From contig JAHNZQ020000004.1 in the NCBI GenBank assembly GCA_019155205.2, forward strand, positions 3,004,224 through 3,026,723: 22,500 nt of DNA, read 5' to 3'. Of this stretch, positions 1 through 7,835 are shown piece by piece. The stretch is from Gracilaria vermiculophylla (taxonomy: Eukaryota; Rhodophyta; Florideophyceae; Gracilariales; Gracilariaceae). Every line of letters starts with the position of its first letter. The stretch's first letter is position 1. Below the pieces are notes generated by a model. It was not told the origin of the DNA. It did no database searches and saw only the letters and a program-made list of their open reading frames with translations. A program made the translations under genes and the position numbers.

Positions 1-291
1 AATAGTCTTAGATATATATATAAGCAAATACAGACTATAATAAATATGCGTGAAACAAAAAAAAATATATACATAGAAAACAAAAATATTTCATACTTAG
101 CTAATGCATATATAAAAAGAAAAAAATGGTTTTATTGTATAACAATGCTTGAATATTGTATTCATTACAATCAAATTGCAAGAGACAAACCTAAAAATAG
201 AGCTATATACTACAATTATCTTGGATTATGCTATCAAATGATAAAAATGAATAAAATAGCTGAAAAGTATTACTCGAAGGCAAAGTTATGA
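1..291 (+). CDS. ycf37: Ycf37, TPR-repeat PSI-associated protein (3' part only)
   Basis: The frame is open without a stop from base 1 through the first in-window ATG at 46 to the TGA at 289-291. The gene therefore very probably starts upstream of the window and this is its C-terminal part. The visible protein has two tetratricopeptide-like helical pairs: an aromatic/alanine segment around YLANAYIKRKKW, and another around YYNYLGLCYQM ending in KYYSKAKL. Ycf37 of cyanobacteria and red algal plastids is a small TPR protein linked to accumulation or stability of photosystem I. Assignment rests on the TPR pattern and on position next to trnP in a red algal plastid. If 46 were the true start the protein would be 81 residues, short for the family. 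Confidence 0.72.
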   Translation, partial: NSLRYIYKQIQTIINMRETKKNIYIENKNISYLANAYIKRKKWFYCITMLEYCIHYNQIARDKPKNRAIYYNYLGLCYQMIKMNKIAEKYYSKAKL

Positions 292-443
292 AAAAACTTT
301 ATAAAGCTAATTTAAATAATACTGAATCAATATTTATGATTTCGTGAAATTATAGATAACATAGACCAAATAAAATAAACTAATTAAGTAATTAATACAT
401 AATAAATCGCATAAATTTAACGTTTTTAACTACACTAATTAAA

Positions 444-517
444 TCGGGATAGCAGGACTTGAACCTGCGACATCCTGCTCCCAAAGCAGGCGCGCTACCA
501 AACTGCGCTATATCCCG
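444..517 (-). tRNA. trnP: tRNA-Pro(UGG)
   Basis: Read on the minus strand this folds as a full cloverleaf. The 7-bp acceptor is CGGGATA/TATCCCG with discriminator A at 444. There is a D-arm with GCGCAG and a TTTGGTA loop. The anticodon loop TTTGGGA reads UGG, and the T-loop is GTTCAAGTC. No intron is present and CCA is not encoded. It decodes all four proline codons by superwobble, as expected for a plastid with a single tRNA-Pro. Confidence 0.96.
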
Positions 518-647
518 AGTCATTACAATAATAATTGTATCATTTTTATTACAATACTGTCTAATTACTTTTAATAAAGAAAGTGTAATTTATTTAACTA
601 AATCTAATAAAGTATAAGAAAATTAAATTTTACCCATTTCATTGTTT

Positions 648-1193
648 TCATAATGGATACCAAAACATTCCTTTTACACCATCTGGATCAGTGATAAAAC
701 CTAAATGCTTGTAGAATGTTACTACATGCGGATCTGCAAATAAAGTAATGGTATTAATATCTTGATGCCTTAACTGCTTGACTATTTGAGCCATCAGAAT
801 TTTACCTAAACCTTGACCTTGAAATTCAGGATGTATAACAACATCCCAAATAGTTGCATTAAAAGAAGTATCAGAAGTAGCTCTAGCAAATCCTATTAGT
901 ATTTTTTTTTTGTTTTGTTCATAAAATAAGGCAGCAGTCAAAAAACTGTTATCTATAGCAATTTTTACTTTTTTTAACGGTCTACGTACCCATCCAACTG
1001 AATCACATAATTTTTCTAATTCGTATAAATTGATATGACTATTAAAACTTAAATAAATGTTTACAACCGTACCTCTATTTTCTAAATGTTTTACCAATAA
1101 AATTTTATCTGTTAAATTCTGCTTTTCAAGTTGAGTGCTTAGACTTGATGCAAAACTACTATCATGCTTAAAAAAAAATTTCCAGAAGGCCAT
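648..1193 (-). CDS. ycf52: Ycf52, GNAT-family N-acetyltransferase
   Basis: This 181-residue protein carries a GNAT fold in its C-terminal two thirds. The acetyl-CoA pyrophosphate-binding motif A is clear: hydrophobic strand WDVVIHPEF followed by QGQGLGKILM (about residues 115-133). A later strand ends in FYKHLGFITD (about 160-168), typical of GNAT motif B. Ycf52 belongs with cyanobacterial and plant plastid acetyltransferases (NSI/SNAT type), for which lysine and serotonin acetylation have been reported. The substrate here cannot be read from sequence. The N-terminal ~60 residues, rich in K and F, are less conserved. The gene is transcribed divergently from psaF, sharing a roughly 200-bp upstream region. 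The start is ATG and no strong Shine-Dalgarno is seen. Confidence 0.88.
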   Translation of the reverse strand: MAFWKFFFKHDSSFASSLSTQLEKQNLTDKILLVKHLENRGTVVNIYLSFNSHINLYELEKLCDSVGWVRRPLKKVKIAIDNSFLTAALFYEQNKKKILIGFARATSDTSFNATIWDVVIHPEFQGQGLGKILMAQIVKQLRHQDINTITLFADPHVVTFYKHLGFITDPDGVKGMFWYPL

Positions 1194-1234
1194 TAGTTTA
1201 ATACTTTTAATAAAATTTCATATTTAATCAAATA

Positions 1235-1252
1235 TATCAAAGTTCTTTGATA
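1235..1252. promoter_or_regulatory. 18-bp inverted repeat between divergent ycf52 and psaF
   Basis: TATCAAAG-TT-CTTTGATA is a perfect 8+8 inverted repeat with a 2-bp centre. It lies 42 bp upstream of the ycf52 start and about 143 bp upstream of psaF, in the shared divergent spacer. Such symmetry would suit a dimeric regulator, or it may be a small hairpin in the leader. No known plastid operator is recognised, so function is inferred from geometry only. Confidence 0.35.
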
Positions 1253-1395
1253 CTTTCAATAAATGTTACTACATAAACAAAAAAATGATAATATCTATTA
1301 TTCTTATATAATATAACTAATTTCATATTTTTAATTAGCTTGTAACTTTTCGTCATATTCAATTATTTAATTAATATATTACAAGGAGATAGTTT

Positions 1396-1953
1396 ATGAA
1401 AAAAATCTTTACTCTTATTTGCATGACCATACTTTGTACATATGTTAATCCTATTAATTCATTAGCAGACACAGCTGGATTAACTAAATGCGCAGAATCA
1501 CCTGTGTTTACAAAAAGATTAAATAATAGTATCAAAAAATTAGAAACAAGAATAGCCAAATATAATGCAAATACTCCACCTGCAATAGCTTTAGAAAAAC
1601 AAATCAATAGAACAAAACTAAGATTTGATAAATATGCTAAATCAGGAATCTTATGCGGAACAGACGGATTACCACATTTAATAACTGATGGTAGATGGAA
1701 CCATGCAGGTGAGTTTATGATTCCGGGCATCTTATTTTTATATATTACAGGATGGATTGGATGGGTTGGAAGAGGATATTTACAAAATATATCTAAAACT
1801 AATAAACCAACAGAAAAAGAAATTATTTTAGACGTACCACTAGCTCTTAAATATTGTCTATCAGGATTTACATGGCCTTTAGCCGCAATAAAAGAATTTA
1901 CTACTGGTGACTTAATAGCAAATAATACAGACATTCCTATTTCACCACGTTGA
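1396..1953 (+). CDS. psaF: Photosystem I reaction centre subunit III (PsaF) precursor
   Basis: PsaF is the PSI subunit that docks the lumenal electron donor, here cytochrome c6. The 185-residue precursor begins with a lumen-targeting signal peptide (residues 1 to about 24, cleavage after SLA before DTAGLTKC). Cys32 and Cys87 are the conserved disulfide pair. A lysine-rich amphipathic helix ([17 protein letters not shown], 40-56) is the donor-binding surface. Membrane segments follow at about 108-126 and near 150-165. The start is fixed by a Shine-Dalgarno AAGGAG at 1383-1388, 7 nt before the ATG. It forms a bicistronic unit with psaJ 42 bp downstream, and its electron donor petJ lies 4 kb away. 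Identification is secure. Confidence 0.97.
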   Translation: MKKIFTLICMTILCTYVNPINSLADTAGLTKCAESPVFTKRLNNSIKKLETRIAKYNANTPPAIALEKQINRTKLRFDKYAKSGILCGTDGLPHLITDGRWNHAGEFMIPGILFLYITGWIGWVGRGYLQNISKTNKPTEKEIILDVPLALKYCLSGFTWPLAAIKEFTTGDLIANNTDIPISPR

Positions 1954-1995
1954 AGTCAACAATCTAAATTAACAATAAGGTAAGATATAGCTTAT

Positions 1996-2124
1996 ATGAA
2001 CAATAATTTATTAAAATATTTATCAACTATTCCTGTAGTAGGTGCTATTTGGTTAACATTTACAGCAGGTTTTATAATAGAAATTAATCGTTTTTTTCCT
2101 GATATACTATCACTATCGTTATAA
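1996..2124 (+). CDS. psaJ: Photosystem I subunit IX (PsaJ)
   Basis: This 42-residue single-span membrane protein starts [15 protein letters not shown] and has a hydrophobic helix through [18 protein letters not shown], then the usual short acidic/proline tail [10 protein letters not shown]. PsaJ sits beside PsaF in PSI and stabilises it. The psaF-psaJ order is universal in cyanobacteria and red algal plastids. An AAGG lies about 15 nt upstream, a weakly placed ribosome-binding site that suggests translation coupled to or dependent on psaF. Confidence 0.97.
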   Translation: MNNNLLKYLSTIPVVGAIWLTFTAGFIIEINRFFPDILSLSL

Positions 2125-2174
2125 ATTAATAGATATTATCATACATAGGAAAATATTTTCTATTTAAAAAATTC

Positions 2175-2209
2175 AGCAAGCTTTATATTTCATAAGCTTG
2201 TTTTTTTTT
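2175..2209 (+). terminator. Intrinsic-type terminator after psaF-psaJ
   Basis: A stem of CAAGCTT (2177-2183) and AAGCTTG (2194-2200) closes a 10-nt loop. It is followed at once by nine T residues (2201-2209). Outer A-T and G-T pairs can extend the stem by two. It lies 50 bp after the psaJ stop and 59 bp before apcD, consistent with ending the psaFJ transcript or protecting its 3' end. Confidence 0.7.
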
Positions 2210-2267
2210 ATGAATAGCAATCTGTTGATATAATAGATATACAAATATTAACTTAATACTAAAGACT

Positions 2268-2753
2268 ATGAGTTTAGTTAGCCAAATTATTTTAAATGCA
2301 GACAAGGAATTAAGATATCTTAGTATTGGAGAATTACAATCAATCCAAAATTATCTTAGAACAGGAGAAATACGTACAACAATAAGTGCTAAACTGAGAG
2401 ATAATGAAAAAGAAATTATACAACAAGCTGGTAAAGCTATTTTTCAAATTCATCCAGAATATATAGCTCCTGGCGGTAATGCAGAAGGACCTAGAAAGAG
2501 ATCTTTATGTCTTAGAGATTACGGTTGGTATTTACGCCTGGTAACATATGGAGTAATTACAGGTGACAAGAATTCTATCGAAAAGATTGGCATAATTGGA
2601 GTGAGAGAAATGTACAATTCTTTAGGAGTACCTATAATAGGCATGATTGATAGTATAAATTGCTTAAAAGAGGCAACTATTAAAACTTTAGAGGCAGATG
2701 AAGCCGCTATTGTAGAACCTTACTTTGATTTCATTATACAAGGCATGTCATAG
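2268..2753 (+). CDS. apcD: Allophycocyanin B alpha chain (ApcD)
   Basis: The 161-residue phycobiliprotein has the globin-like fold typical of allophycocyanin alpha subunits. Cys81, in the context [17 protein letters not shown], is the site that binds phycocyanobilin. The conserved [17 protein letters not shown] and the C-terminal [10 protein letters not shown] support the family. Sequence features such as [12 protein letters not shown] and the weak match to canonical ApcA favour ApcD, the allophycocyanin-B subunit. ApcD is a terminal emitter in the phycobilisome core that passes energy mainly to photosystem I. It acts on the stromal face of the thylakoid. It is transcribed in the same direction as ffs and fabH but separated by the ffs promoter. 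Confidence 0.93.
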   Translation: MSLVSQIILNADKELRYLSIGELQSIQNYLRTGEIRTTISAKLRDNEKEIIQQAGKAIFQIHPEYIAPGGNAEGPRKRSLCLRDYGWYLRLVTYGVITGDKNSIEKIGIIGVREMYNSLGVPIIGMIDSINCLKEATIKTLEADEAAIVEPYFDFIIQGMS

Positions 2754-2791
2754 ATATCAATTAAACTAATTTAGTAAACATAATTTAATAG

Positions 2792-2820
2792 TTGCTTGCT
2801 TAGTTATCTAGTGCTATAAT
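2792..2820 (+). promoter_or_regulatory. Sigma70-type promoter of ffs
   Basis: A perfect -10 box TATAAT (2815-2820) is preceded by TG at -14/-15 (extended -10). It lies 17 bp after a partial -35 box TTGCTT (2792-2797). Predicted transcription would begin around 2827-2830, exactly where the SRP RNA helix begins, so position and quality agree. Confidence 0.75.
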
Positions 2821-2829
2821 CTTAGTCAT

Positions 2830-2918
2830 ACTCGGAAAATACATTATTAATAGCTTAAACTTGTCAGGACTGGAAAGTAGCAGCAATTCAGCGTAATTAT
2901 ATAAGGTATTTTCCGGGT
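2830..2918 (+). ncRNA. ffs: Signal recognition particle RNA (4.5S-type)
   Basis: The conserved SRP54-binding domain is plain: GTCAGGACTGGAAAGTAGCAGC-like sequence at about 2862-2884, with the GGAA tetraloop and the asymmetric loop. The ends ACTCGGAAAATAC (2830-2842) and GTATTTTCCGGGT (2906-2918) pair along their whole length with one G-U pair, giving the single long hairpin of bacterial 4.5S RNA, about 89 nt. In plastids it works with cpSRP54 in co-translational insertion of thylakoid proteins. Plastid ffs is kept in red algae and some other lineages. Exact ends may differ by one or two bases. Confidence 0.93.
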
Positions 2919-3055
2919 CTTATTATTTAGTAATATTATTAAACTTAGTATAACAGATGCCTCCAATTCATAAAAAATGAAAATATAACATACCTAGTAT
3001 TAGCTATTTAAGTATCAGTATTAATTATTATCATTCAATAGAATTTTTAAAAGAC

Positions 3056-4063
3056 ATGAAATCATCAATCATGCAAGGTGCTCAGATTATTTCTACAGGT
3101 TCTGCTGTTCCAGACGTATGTATAAATAATAAAGAGATTAGTCAAATCGTTGAAACATCAGATGAATGGATAGTGACTCGAACAGGCATTGAAGAAAGAA
3201 GAGTATTAACAGGTGCAAATAAATCGGTGGTTGACTTAGCTTACTATGCTGCAATAAAAGCTTTAAATAAAATTCAGATGGACCCTCTAGAAATAGATTT
3301 AATTATATTAGCAACATCTAGTCCTAATGATCTTTTTGGAAGTGCCAGTCAAGTACAAGCAAAAATTGGAGCGACAAGGGCAGTTGCTTTTGATTTAACT
3401 GCAGCGTGTTCAGGCTTTGTATTAGCTATTGTAACAGCAGCACAATTCATACAAAATGGTAGTTATAAAAATATCCTAATTATTGGCGCAGATGTTTTAT
3501 CAAAATGGACTGACTGGTCAGATCGCAAAACATGTATATTATTTGGTGATGGAGCTGGTGCGGCTATTATACAAGCATGTCCTAGAGAAGATAACGCAAT
3601 TTTAGGCTTTCAACTTAATACTAATGGAGAACAATATAATGAACTTTCAATTACATATAGAGAAGATAGGTATTCTTTAAAAACTTTTAAGATTTTCCAA
3701 GGCCAATTTCAATATATCTCAATGAACGGCAAAGAAGTATATAAATTTGCTGTCTCAAAAGTTCCTGCTAGTATCACAAAATGTCTTAAAGCTTTACATC
3801 TTTCAATGAAAGACGTTGATTGGCTATTGCTACACCAAGCCAATACAAGAATTTTACAAGCTATAGGAAACAGGTTATCTATCGATAATTCTAAGATAAT
3901 TTCAAATTTAAGTAAATATGGAAACACTTCTGCTGCATCGATACCATTAGCTCTTGATGAAGCATTAAAAAAAGATCGAATTGCCAAGGAAGATATCATA
4001 GTAATTTCTGGTTTTGGCGCAGGATTGACTTGGGGCACAGTTGTAATTAAATGGAAATGTTAA
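3056..4063 (+). CDS. fabH: 3-oxoacyl-ACP synthase III (FabH)
   Basis: FabH condenses acetyl-CoA with malonyl-ACP to start type II fatty-acid synthesis in the stroma. The 335-residue protein has the full thiolase-fold catalytic triad: Cys118 in DLTAACSGF, His260 in [10 protein letters not shown], and Asn290 in [11 protein letters not shown]. The glycine-rich FGDGAGAAI (163-171) and C-terminal GFGAGLTWG complete the signature. The ATG at 3056 gives a short N-terminal extension. Met6 (3071) could be the real start because the conserved core begins only at [12 protein letters not shown], and no clear Shine-Dalgarno decides it. The gene lies between ffs and psbX, with accD (the step making malonyl-CoA) just beyond, so two early fatty-acid genes are close neighbours. 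Confidence 0.96.
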   Translation: MKSSIMQGAQIISTGSAVPDVCINNKEISQIVETSDEWIVTRTGIEERRVLTGANKSVVDLAYYAAIKALNKIQMDPLEIDLIILATSSPNDLFGSASQVQAKIGATRAVAFDLTAACSGFVLAIVTAAQFIQNGSYKNILIIGADVLSKWTDWSDRKTCILFGDGAGAAIIQACPREDNAILGFQLNTNGEQYNELSITYREDRYSLKTFKIFQGQFQYISMNGKEVYKFAVSKVPASITKCLKALHLSMKDVDWLLLHQANTRILQAIGNRLSIDNSKIISNLSKYGNTSAASIPLALDEALKKDRIAKEDIIVISGFGAGLTWGTVVIKWKC

Positions 4064-4095
4064 TAGAAAAGACAAAAAGCTAAATATTTGAATAA

Positions 4096-4113
4096 CCTAT
4101 ATTACAATATAGG
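4096..4113. repeat. Short perfect inverted repeat downstream of fabH
   Basis: CCTATATT-AC-AATATAGG has 8-bp arms and a 2-bp centre. It starts 33 bp after the fabH stop. No T-run follows, so it is more likely a 3'-end stabilising hairpin than an intrinsic terminator, or chance symmetry in A+T-rich DNA. Confidence 0.4.
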
Positions 4114-4211
4114 AACAATCTCTAAGATTCAAATTAAATATATACTGAAAATTTCATATATTTAATTTATAAATGCATTTTTCAGAAATTATTAATGAAG
4201 GAAAATTTCTA

Positions 4212-4331
4212 ATGACATCATCATTATCTAGTTTTTTAAATAGCTTAATTTTAGGTGCTCTAATCGTTGTACTGCCTATTACGCTGGCACTTTTATTTGT
4301 TAGTCAAAAAGATAAAACCTTAAGAAATTAA
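4212..4331 (+). CDS. psbX: Photosystem II protein X (PsbX)
   Basis: A 39-residue protein starts [20 protein letters not shown], carries one membrane helix through [12 protein letters not shown], and ends in the charged tail KDKTLRN. This is the expected length and pattern of PsbX, a small PSII subunit near cytochrome b559 that affects quinone exchange at the QB site. AAGGA at 4198-4202 lies 9 nt before the ATG. It sits alone between fabH and accD on the same strand. Confidence 0.95.
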   Translation: MTSSLSSFLNSLILGALIVVLPITLALLFVSQKDKTLRN

Positions 4332-4466
4332 ATATCTTAATGTAGAATGTTTAATTAATGAATAAGAAAAACAAATCCGTATAGAACAGAATAGTATCTA
4401 TACCAATGTTTTTCTTACTAAAAGTTGTAGTATCATTTGTATTTAAATAAATCATTTTATTTCTAT

Positions 4467-5333
4467 ATGTCTTTATCAGAGTGGTTAAATACTAAACGTA
4501 ATGTATCTTTAAGGACCAACAGCAAAGAGGTAAACTTGCAAGTACCTGAAGGATTATGGATTAAATGTACTAAATGTAATCTACTAATGTATTATAAAAC
4601 TCTTGAAAAAAACTTTAAAATATGTCCTAAATGTGAACATCATTTCGCAACGACCAGTAAGGATAGAATTAAAACACTGATAGATGATAATACATGGCAG
4701 CCTATCAATCAATACTTGACTTCAACAGATCCGTTGGGTTTTGCTGATAGAAAATTATACAGTAAACGATTACTAGATATGAAAACACAAACTGGTTTAT
4801 GTGATGCTGTAGAAACCGGTTTAGGAAAAATATTTGATATACCTATAGCTCTTGGAATTATGGATTTCCGATTTATGGGTGGAAGTATGGGATCTGTTGT
4901 AGGTGAAAAATTAACTAGATTAATTGAACAGGCAACAATTAGCAAAATAGCAGTTATCATTATATGTGCTTCCGGAGGAGCAAGAATGCAGGAAGGTATG
5001 CTAAGCTTAATGCAAATGGCAAAAATTTCTTCAGCATTACAAAAACATAAACAAGCACGACTTCCTTATTTTCCTATTCTCACTTCTCCAACTACAGGCG
5101 GTGTAACAGCAAGTTTTGCTATGTTAGGAGATTTAATTATTGCAGAACCAAATTCATTAATAGCATTTGCTGGAAGAAGAGTTATAGAACAAACAATAAA
5201 AGAAGATCTACCAGATAACTTTCAAACATCTGAATATTTATTCAAACACGGTTTTATTGATTTAATTATATCAAGAGTAGAATTAAAAAATAAACTTCAC
5301 CAAATTCTGTCTTTTTATTACAGTGCATCATAA
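4467..5333 (+). CDS. accD: Acetyl-CoA carboxylase carboxyltransferase beta subunit (AccD)
   Basis: AccD is the beta half of the carboxyltransferase in plastid heteromeric acetyl-CoA carboxylase, which makes malonyl-CoA for fatty-acid synthesis. I chose the ATG at 4467 (288 residues, beginning MSLSEWL, as in the family). The frame continues upstream only to a TTG at 4437. An N-terminal zinc ribbon has four cysteines, Cys34, Cys37, Cys53 and Cys56 (CxxC-x15-CxxC). The carboxyltransferase core shows [12 protein letters not shown] and [16 protein letters not shown], whose Gly-Gly turns form the oxyanion holes, and [11 protein letters not shown]. The partner subunits AccA, AccB and AccC are not encoded in this window. 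No frameshift or insertion is seen, and the length is normal for red algae. Confidence 0.96.
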   Translation: MSLSEWLNTKRNVSLRTNSKEVNLQVPEGLWIKCTKCNLLMYYKTLEKNFKICPKCEHHFATTSKDRIKTLIDDNTWQPINQYLTSTDPLGFADRKLYSKRLLDMKTQTGLCDAVETGLGKIFDIPIALGIMDFRFMGGSMGSVVGEKLTRLIEQATISKIAVIIICASGGARMQEGMLSLMQMAKISSALQKHKQARLPYFPILTSPTTGGVTASFAMLGDLIIAEPNSLIAFAGRRVIEQTIKEDLPDNFQTSEYLFKHGFIDLIISRVELKNKLHQILSFYYSAS

Positions 5334-5344
5334 AAAAAAAGGAC

Positions 5345-5399
5345 AATTATAATATTTTAATGATTTATACTTAAAGTACATATAATCATAATTATAATT
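5345..5399. repeat. Imperfect stem-loop downstream of accD
   Basis: AATTATAAT (5345-5353) pairs with ATTATAATT (5391-5399). Inside it ATGATT (5360-5365) pairs with AATCAT (5384-5389), giving a long interrupted hairpin that begins 11 bp after the accD stop. It is very A+T-rich and has no T-run, so it is a possible 3'-end processing or stability element only. Confidence 0.35.
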
Positions 5400-5536
5400 C
5401 AATAGGTTAAAGTAAATAATTATACTATTCAATTTTACTAAAATAAAAATTTAATAAATTAATAAATGGTAATTAAAGTATTATGTAGTATATAATATAT
5501 AGACTATTTGCTTAATTCAAGGATAATAACAATCTT

Positions 5537-6031
5537 ATGATATCAAACACAAAAATTCAGTTGAGCTTATTTGCTGTTATAATTGTTTTTGAAACTTTAC
5601 TAAGTCAAGTTTATGCTATAGAGCTAGATGAAACAACAAGAACAGTAACCTTAGAAGAATCTGGTAAAACTATTACCTTAACTCCAGAACAAGTTAAAAG
5701 AGGAAAACGCCTATTTAATAACTCCTGTGCTCAATGCCATAATGGTGGTATCACGAAAACGAATCCTAATATAGGTCTAGATCCTGAATCATTAAATGGA
5801 GCAACACCTGTGCGAGATAATATACGCAACCTTATAGAATATATGAAAGATCCTACAAGTTATGACGGAGCTACTTCTATTGCCGAGTTACATCCAAGTA
5901 TAAAAAGTGCAGATATTTTTCCGAAAATGCGTAACCTAACGGATGAAGACCTATTTGCAATAGCAGGCCATATTCTAATTCAGCCTAAAGTTGCAGCAGA
6001 GAAATGGGGAGGAGGTAAAATATACTACTAA
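5537..6031 (+). CDS. psbV: Cytochrome c-550 (PsbV) precursor, extrinsic PSII subunit
   Basis: PsbV is a lumenal extrinsic subunit of photosystem II that stabilises the Mn4CaO5 cluster in cyanobacteria and red algae. The 164-residue precursor has a signal peptide of 27 residues ending SQVYA. This leaves a mature protein of 137 residues starting IELDE, the usual mature length. The haem attachment motif is CAQCH (Cys64, Cys67, His68). The second axial ligand is His119 (His92 of the mature form) in AELHPSI, so the haem is bis-His. AAGGA at 5519-5523 lies 13 nt before the ATG. The haem would be attached in the lumen by the CcdA/Ccs1 pathway encoded at 17.0-19.1 kb. Confidence 0.97.
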   Translation: MISNTKIQLSLFAVIIVFETLLSQVYAIELDETTRTVTLEESGKTITLTPEQVKRGKRLFNNSCAQCHNGGITKTNPNIGLDPESLNGATPVRDNIRNLIEYMKDPTSYDGATSIAELHPSIKSADIFPKMRNLTDEDLFAIAGHILIQPKVAAEKWGGGKIYY

Positions 6032-6191
6032 AAATAAATAAGTAAGCAGGTAAATCAAATTTAAAAATTAAACTAAACTAAAAATCAGGATTTTTATATG
6101 AATTATCTTATATATAAGATATATTATAAAATATAAAATATAATATATATTAACATTTAATTTACTTTACTATTTTGAGGATATATAATTT

Positions 6192-6518
6192 ATGAAATTC
6201 CTATTCCTTTTTTTTGCTATTTACAATATTGTTACCAATAATATTCAACAGACTTTTGCTGCAGATTTAGATGCTGGAGAGCAAATTTTTTCAGCAAACT
6301 GTTCAGCTTGTCATGCAAATGGGAACAATGCAATTATGCCAGATAAAACATTAAAAAGTGATGCTTTATCAGATAATGGTATGAATAGTATAGAAGCTAT
6401 TACCAACCAAGTAAAAAATGGTAAGAATGCTATGCCAGCTTTTGGTGGACGCTTAGCAGATGAAGATATAGAAAATGTAGCAAATTATGTGTTAAGTAAA
6501 TCAGAAAATGGATGGTAA
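6192..6518 (+). CDS. petJ: Cytochrome c6 (PetJ) precursor
   Basis: Cytochrome c6 is the soluble lumenal carrier from cytochrome b6f to photosystem I in red algae, which lack plastocyanin. The 108-residue precursor has a signal peptide to about residue 23 (QQTFA, then [10 protein letters not shown]). The mature form is about 85 residues. The haem motif is CSACH (Cys37, Cys40, His41) and the sixth ligand is Met81 (Met58 mature) in [10 protein letters not shown]. The C-terminal helix [13 protein letters not shown] is typical. GAGGA at 6177-6181 lies 10 nt before the ATG. Its neighbour psbV is also a c-type cytochrome, and PsaF, its docking partner, is encoded at 1.4 kb. Confidence 0.97.
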   Translation: MKFLFLFFAIYNIVTNNIQQTFAADLDAGEQIFSANCSACHANGNNAIMPDKTLKSDALSDNGMNSIEAITNQVKNGKNAMPAFGGRLADEDIENVANYVLSKSENGW

Positions 6519-6532
6519 AATAATGAGCTAAA

Positions 6533-6552
6533 TTCTTGTAGTCTAACAAGAA
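6533..6552 (+). terminator. Stem-loop 14 bp after petJ
   Basis: TTCTTGT (6533-6539) and ACAAGAA (6546-6552) form a perfect 7-bp stem with a 6-nt loop. It is not followed by a T-run. Position directly after the petJ stop suggests a transcript 3' end or an RNA-stabilising hairpin. Confidence 0.45.
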
Positions 6553-6566
6553 ATAAAATATTTAAT

Positions 6567-6607
6567 ATAATAGATAGCTTATTTTGCTCAGCATAACTAT
6601 CTATTAT
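6567..6607. repeat. 11-bp inverted repeat in the petJ-carA spacer
   Basis: The arms 6567-6577 (ATAATAGATAG) and 6597-6607 (CTATCTATTAT) are perfectly complementary around a 19-nt loop. It is the second hairpin in tandem after petJ and ends 40 bp before the carA start. It could therefore serve the petJ 3' end or the carA leader. Confidence 0.5.
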
Positions 6608-6647
6608 TCTATGATAAATCTATTCATATATATTTAGAAATTTAATC

Positions 6648-7835
6648 ATGACAGATAATCTATATCCAGCAATTTTAGTCTTAAAAGATGGTAAATTTTA
6701 TAGAGGTTGGACTCTACTTAATTCTATTATGTCTTTTGGAGAAGTTGTATTTAATACGGGTATGACAGGATATCAAGAAATAATGACCGATCCAAGTTAT
6801 GCAGAACAAATAATTACTTTTACTTATCCAGAAATTGGTAATACAGGAATTAATTATGAAGATAATGAATCAAATAAAATTCATATAAAAGGCATAGTGG
6901 CTAAAAATCTTTGTTTTTCACCAAATAATTGGAGGAAACAAGAATCTTTTATCAATTATATTTTGAAAAATCAAATACCTCACATTTTTGGTATAGATAC
7001 AAGAGCATTAACTAAACATTTAAGAACAACTGGTTCTATGAATGGCTGTATATCAAGTGAAAATTTGAACCCCTATTTATTATCATCAAAATTCACAAAT
7101 ATCTCTTTAATTGAAGACAATGATTTAGTAAAGCAAGTAACAACATCAAGAAATTATGAGTTTCAAGACTATCCTCGTAAACATTTTTCTTATTTACGAT
7201 ATAAAACAGATAGCAAGTATGGATCTGGCTTAAAAATTGTTTTAATAGATTTTGGTGTTAAATATAATATTTTATCTAGATTGCACAATTATGGTTGTTC
7301 TATTCATATACTACCCGCAACAAGTTCATATAAAGAGATTAAGTCATATAATCCAGATGGTATTTTACTGTCTAATGGTCCAGGGGATCCATCCGTAATT
7401 ACTTACGCAGTAACAACTGTCAAAACAATCATGAAGTATACCAACATACCTATTTTTGGAATATGTATGGGACATCAAATTATTAGTCTAGCTTTAAAAG
7501 CAAAAACATTTAAACTGAAATTTGGTCATAGAGGACTTAATCATCCTGCAGGCATGAAACAAAAGGCAGAAGTTACAAGTCAAAATCACGGCTTCGCTGT
7601 AACTAAAGAGTCTTTATATGAAGACACTATTAACATTACTCACTTGAACCTGAATGACAGTACTGTAGCGGCTATATTTCATAATAAAAAACCTATATTT
7701 TCAGTGCAATATCATCCAGAAGCAAGCCCAGGACCGCATGATTCAGACTATTTATTTAAATACTTTATTAATTTAATAAAACAATTTAAACAATATAATA
7801 ATTATGCTGAACCATCATTAGCCCAAACATCATGA
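6648..7835 (+). CDS. carA: Carbamoyl-phosphate synthase small subunit (CarA)
   Basis: CarA releases ammonia from glutamine for carbamoyl phosphate synthesis, feeding arginine and pyrimidine pathways in the stroma. The 395-residue protein has the CPSase small-chain N-terminal domain (1 to about 190; FNTGMTGYQEIMTDPSY, then GIDTRALTKHLR). A class I glutamine amidotransferase domain follows (about 196-380). Its triad is intact: nucleophile Cys273 in FGICMGHQ, His356 and Glu358 in QYHPEASPGP. SNGPGDP at 242-248 lines the oxyanion region. The large subunit is not encoded in this window and in red algae is known to be nuclear. The last 34 bp overlap the 3' end of ycf53 on the other strand. No strong ribosome-binding site is seen. 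Confidence 0.97.
   Translation: MTDNLYPAILVLKDGKFYRGWTLLNSIMSFGEVVFNTGMTGYQEIMTDPSYAEQIITFTYPEIGNTGINYEDNESNKIHIKGIVAKNLCFSPNNWRKQESFINYILKNQIPHIFGIDTRALTKHLRTTGSMNGCISSENLNPYLLSSKFTNISLIEDNDLVKQVTTSRNYEFQDYPRKHFSYLRYKTDSKYGSGLKIVLIDFGVKYNILSRLHNYGCSIHILPATSSYKEIKSYNPDGILLSNGPGDPSVITYAVTTVKTIMKYTNIPIFGICMGHQIISLALKAKTFKLKFGHRGLNHPAGMKQKAEVTSQNHGFAVTKESLYEDTINITHLNLNDSTVAAIFHNKKPIFSVQYHPEASPGPHDSDYLFKYFINLIKQFKQYNNYAEPSLAQTS

Noticed and set aside
1371..1934. A 187-codon open frame on the minus strand opposite psaF
   Set aside because: It lies almost wholly antisense to psaF, whose protein is unmistakable, and its translation resembles no family. It is a shadow of psaF codon use.
3709..4038. 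A 109-codon open frame on the minus strand inside fabH
   Set aside because: The sense strand encodes the FabH His and Asn active-site region; the antisense product has no recognisable feature.
4437..4466. Upstream TTG start for accD (ten extra residues)
   Set aside because: The extra residues (LNKSFYFY type) do not resemble AccD, while MSLSEWL from the ATG at 4467 matches the family start.
5461..5536. TATAAT at 5491-5496 as a psbV promoter
   Set aside because: No -35-like element lies 16-19 bp upstream and TATAAT is frequent by chance in this A+T-rich spacer.
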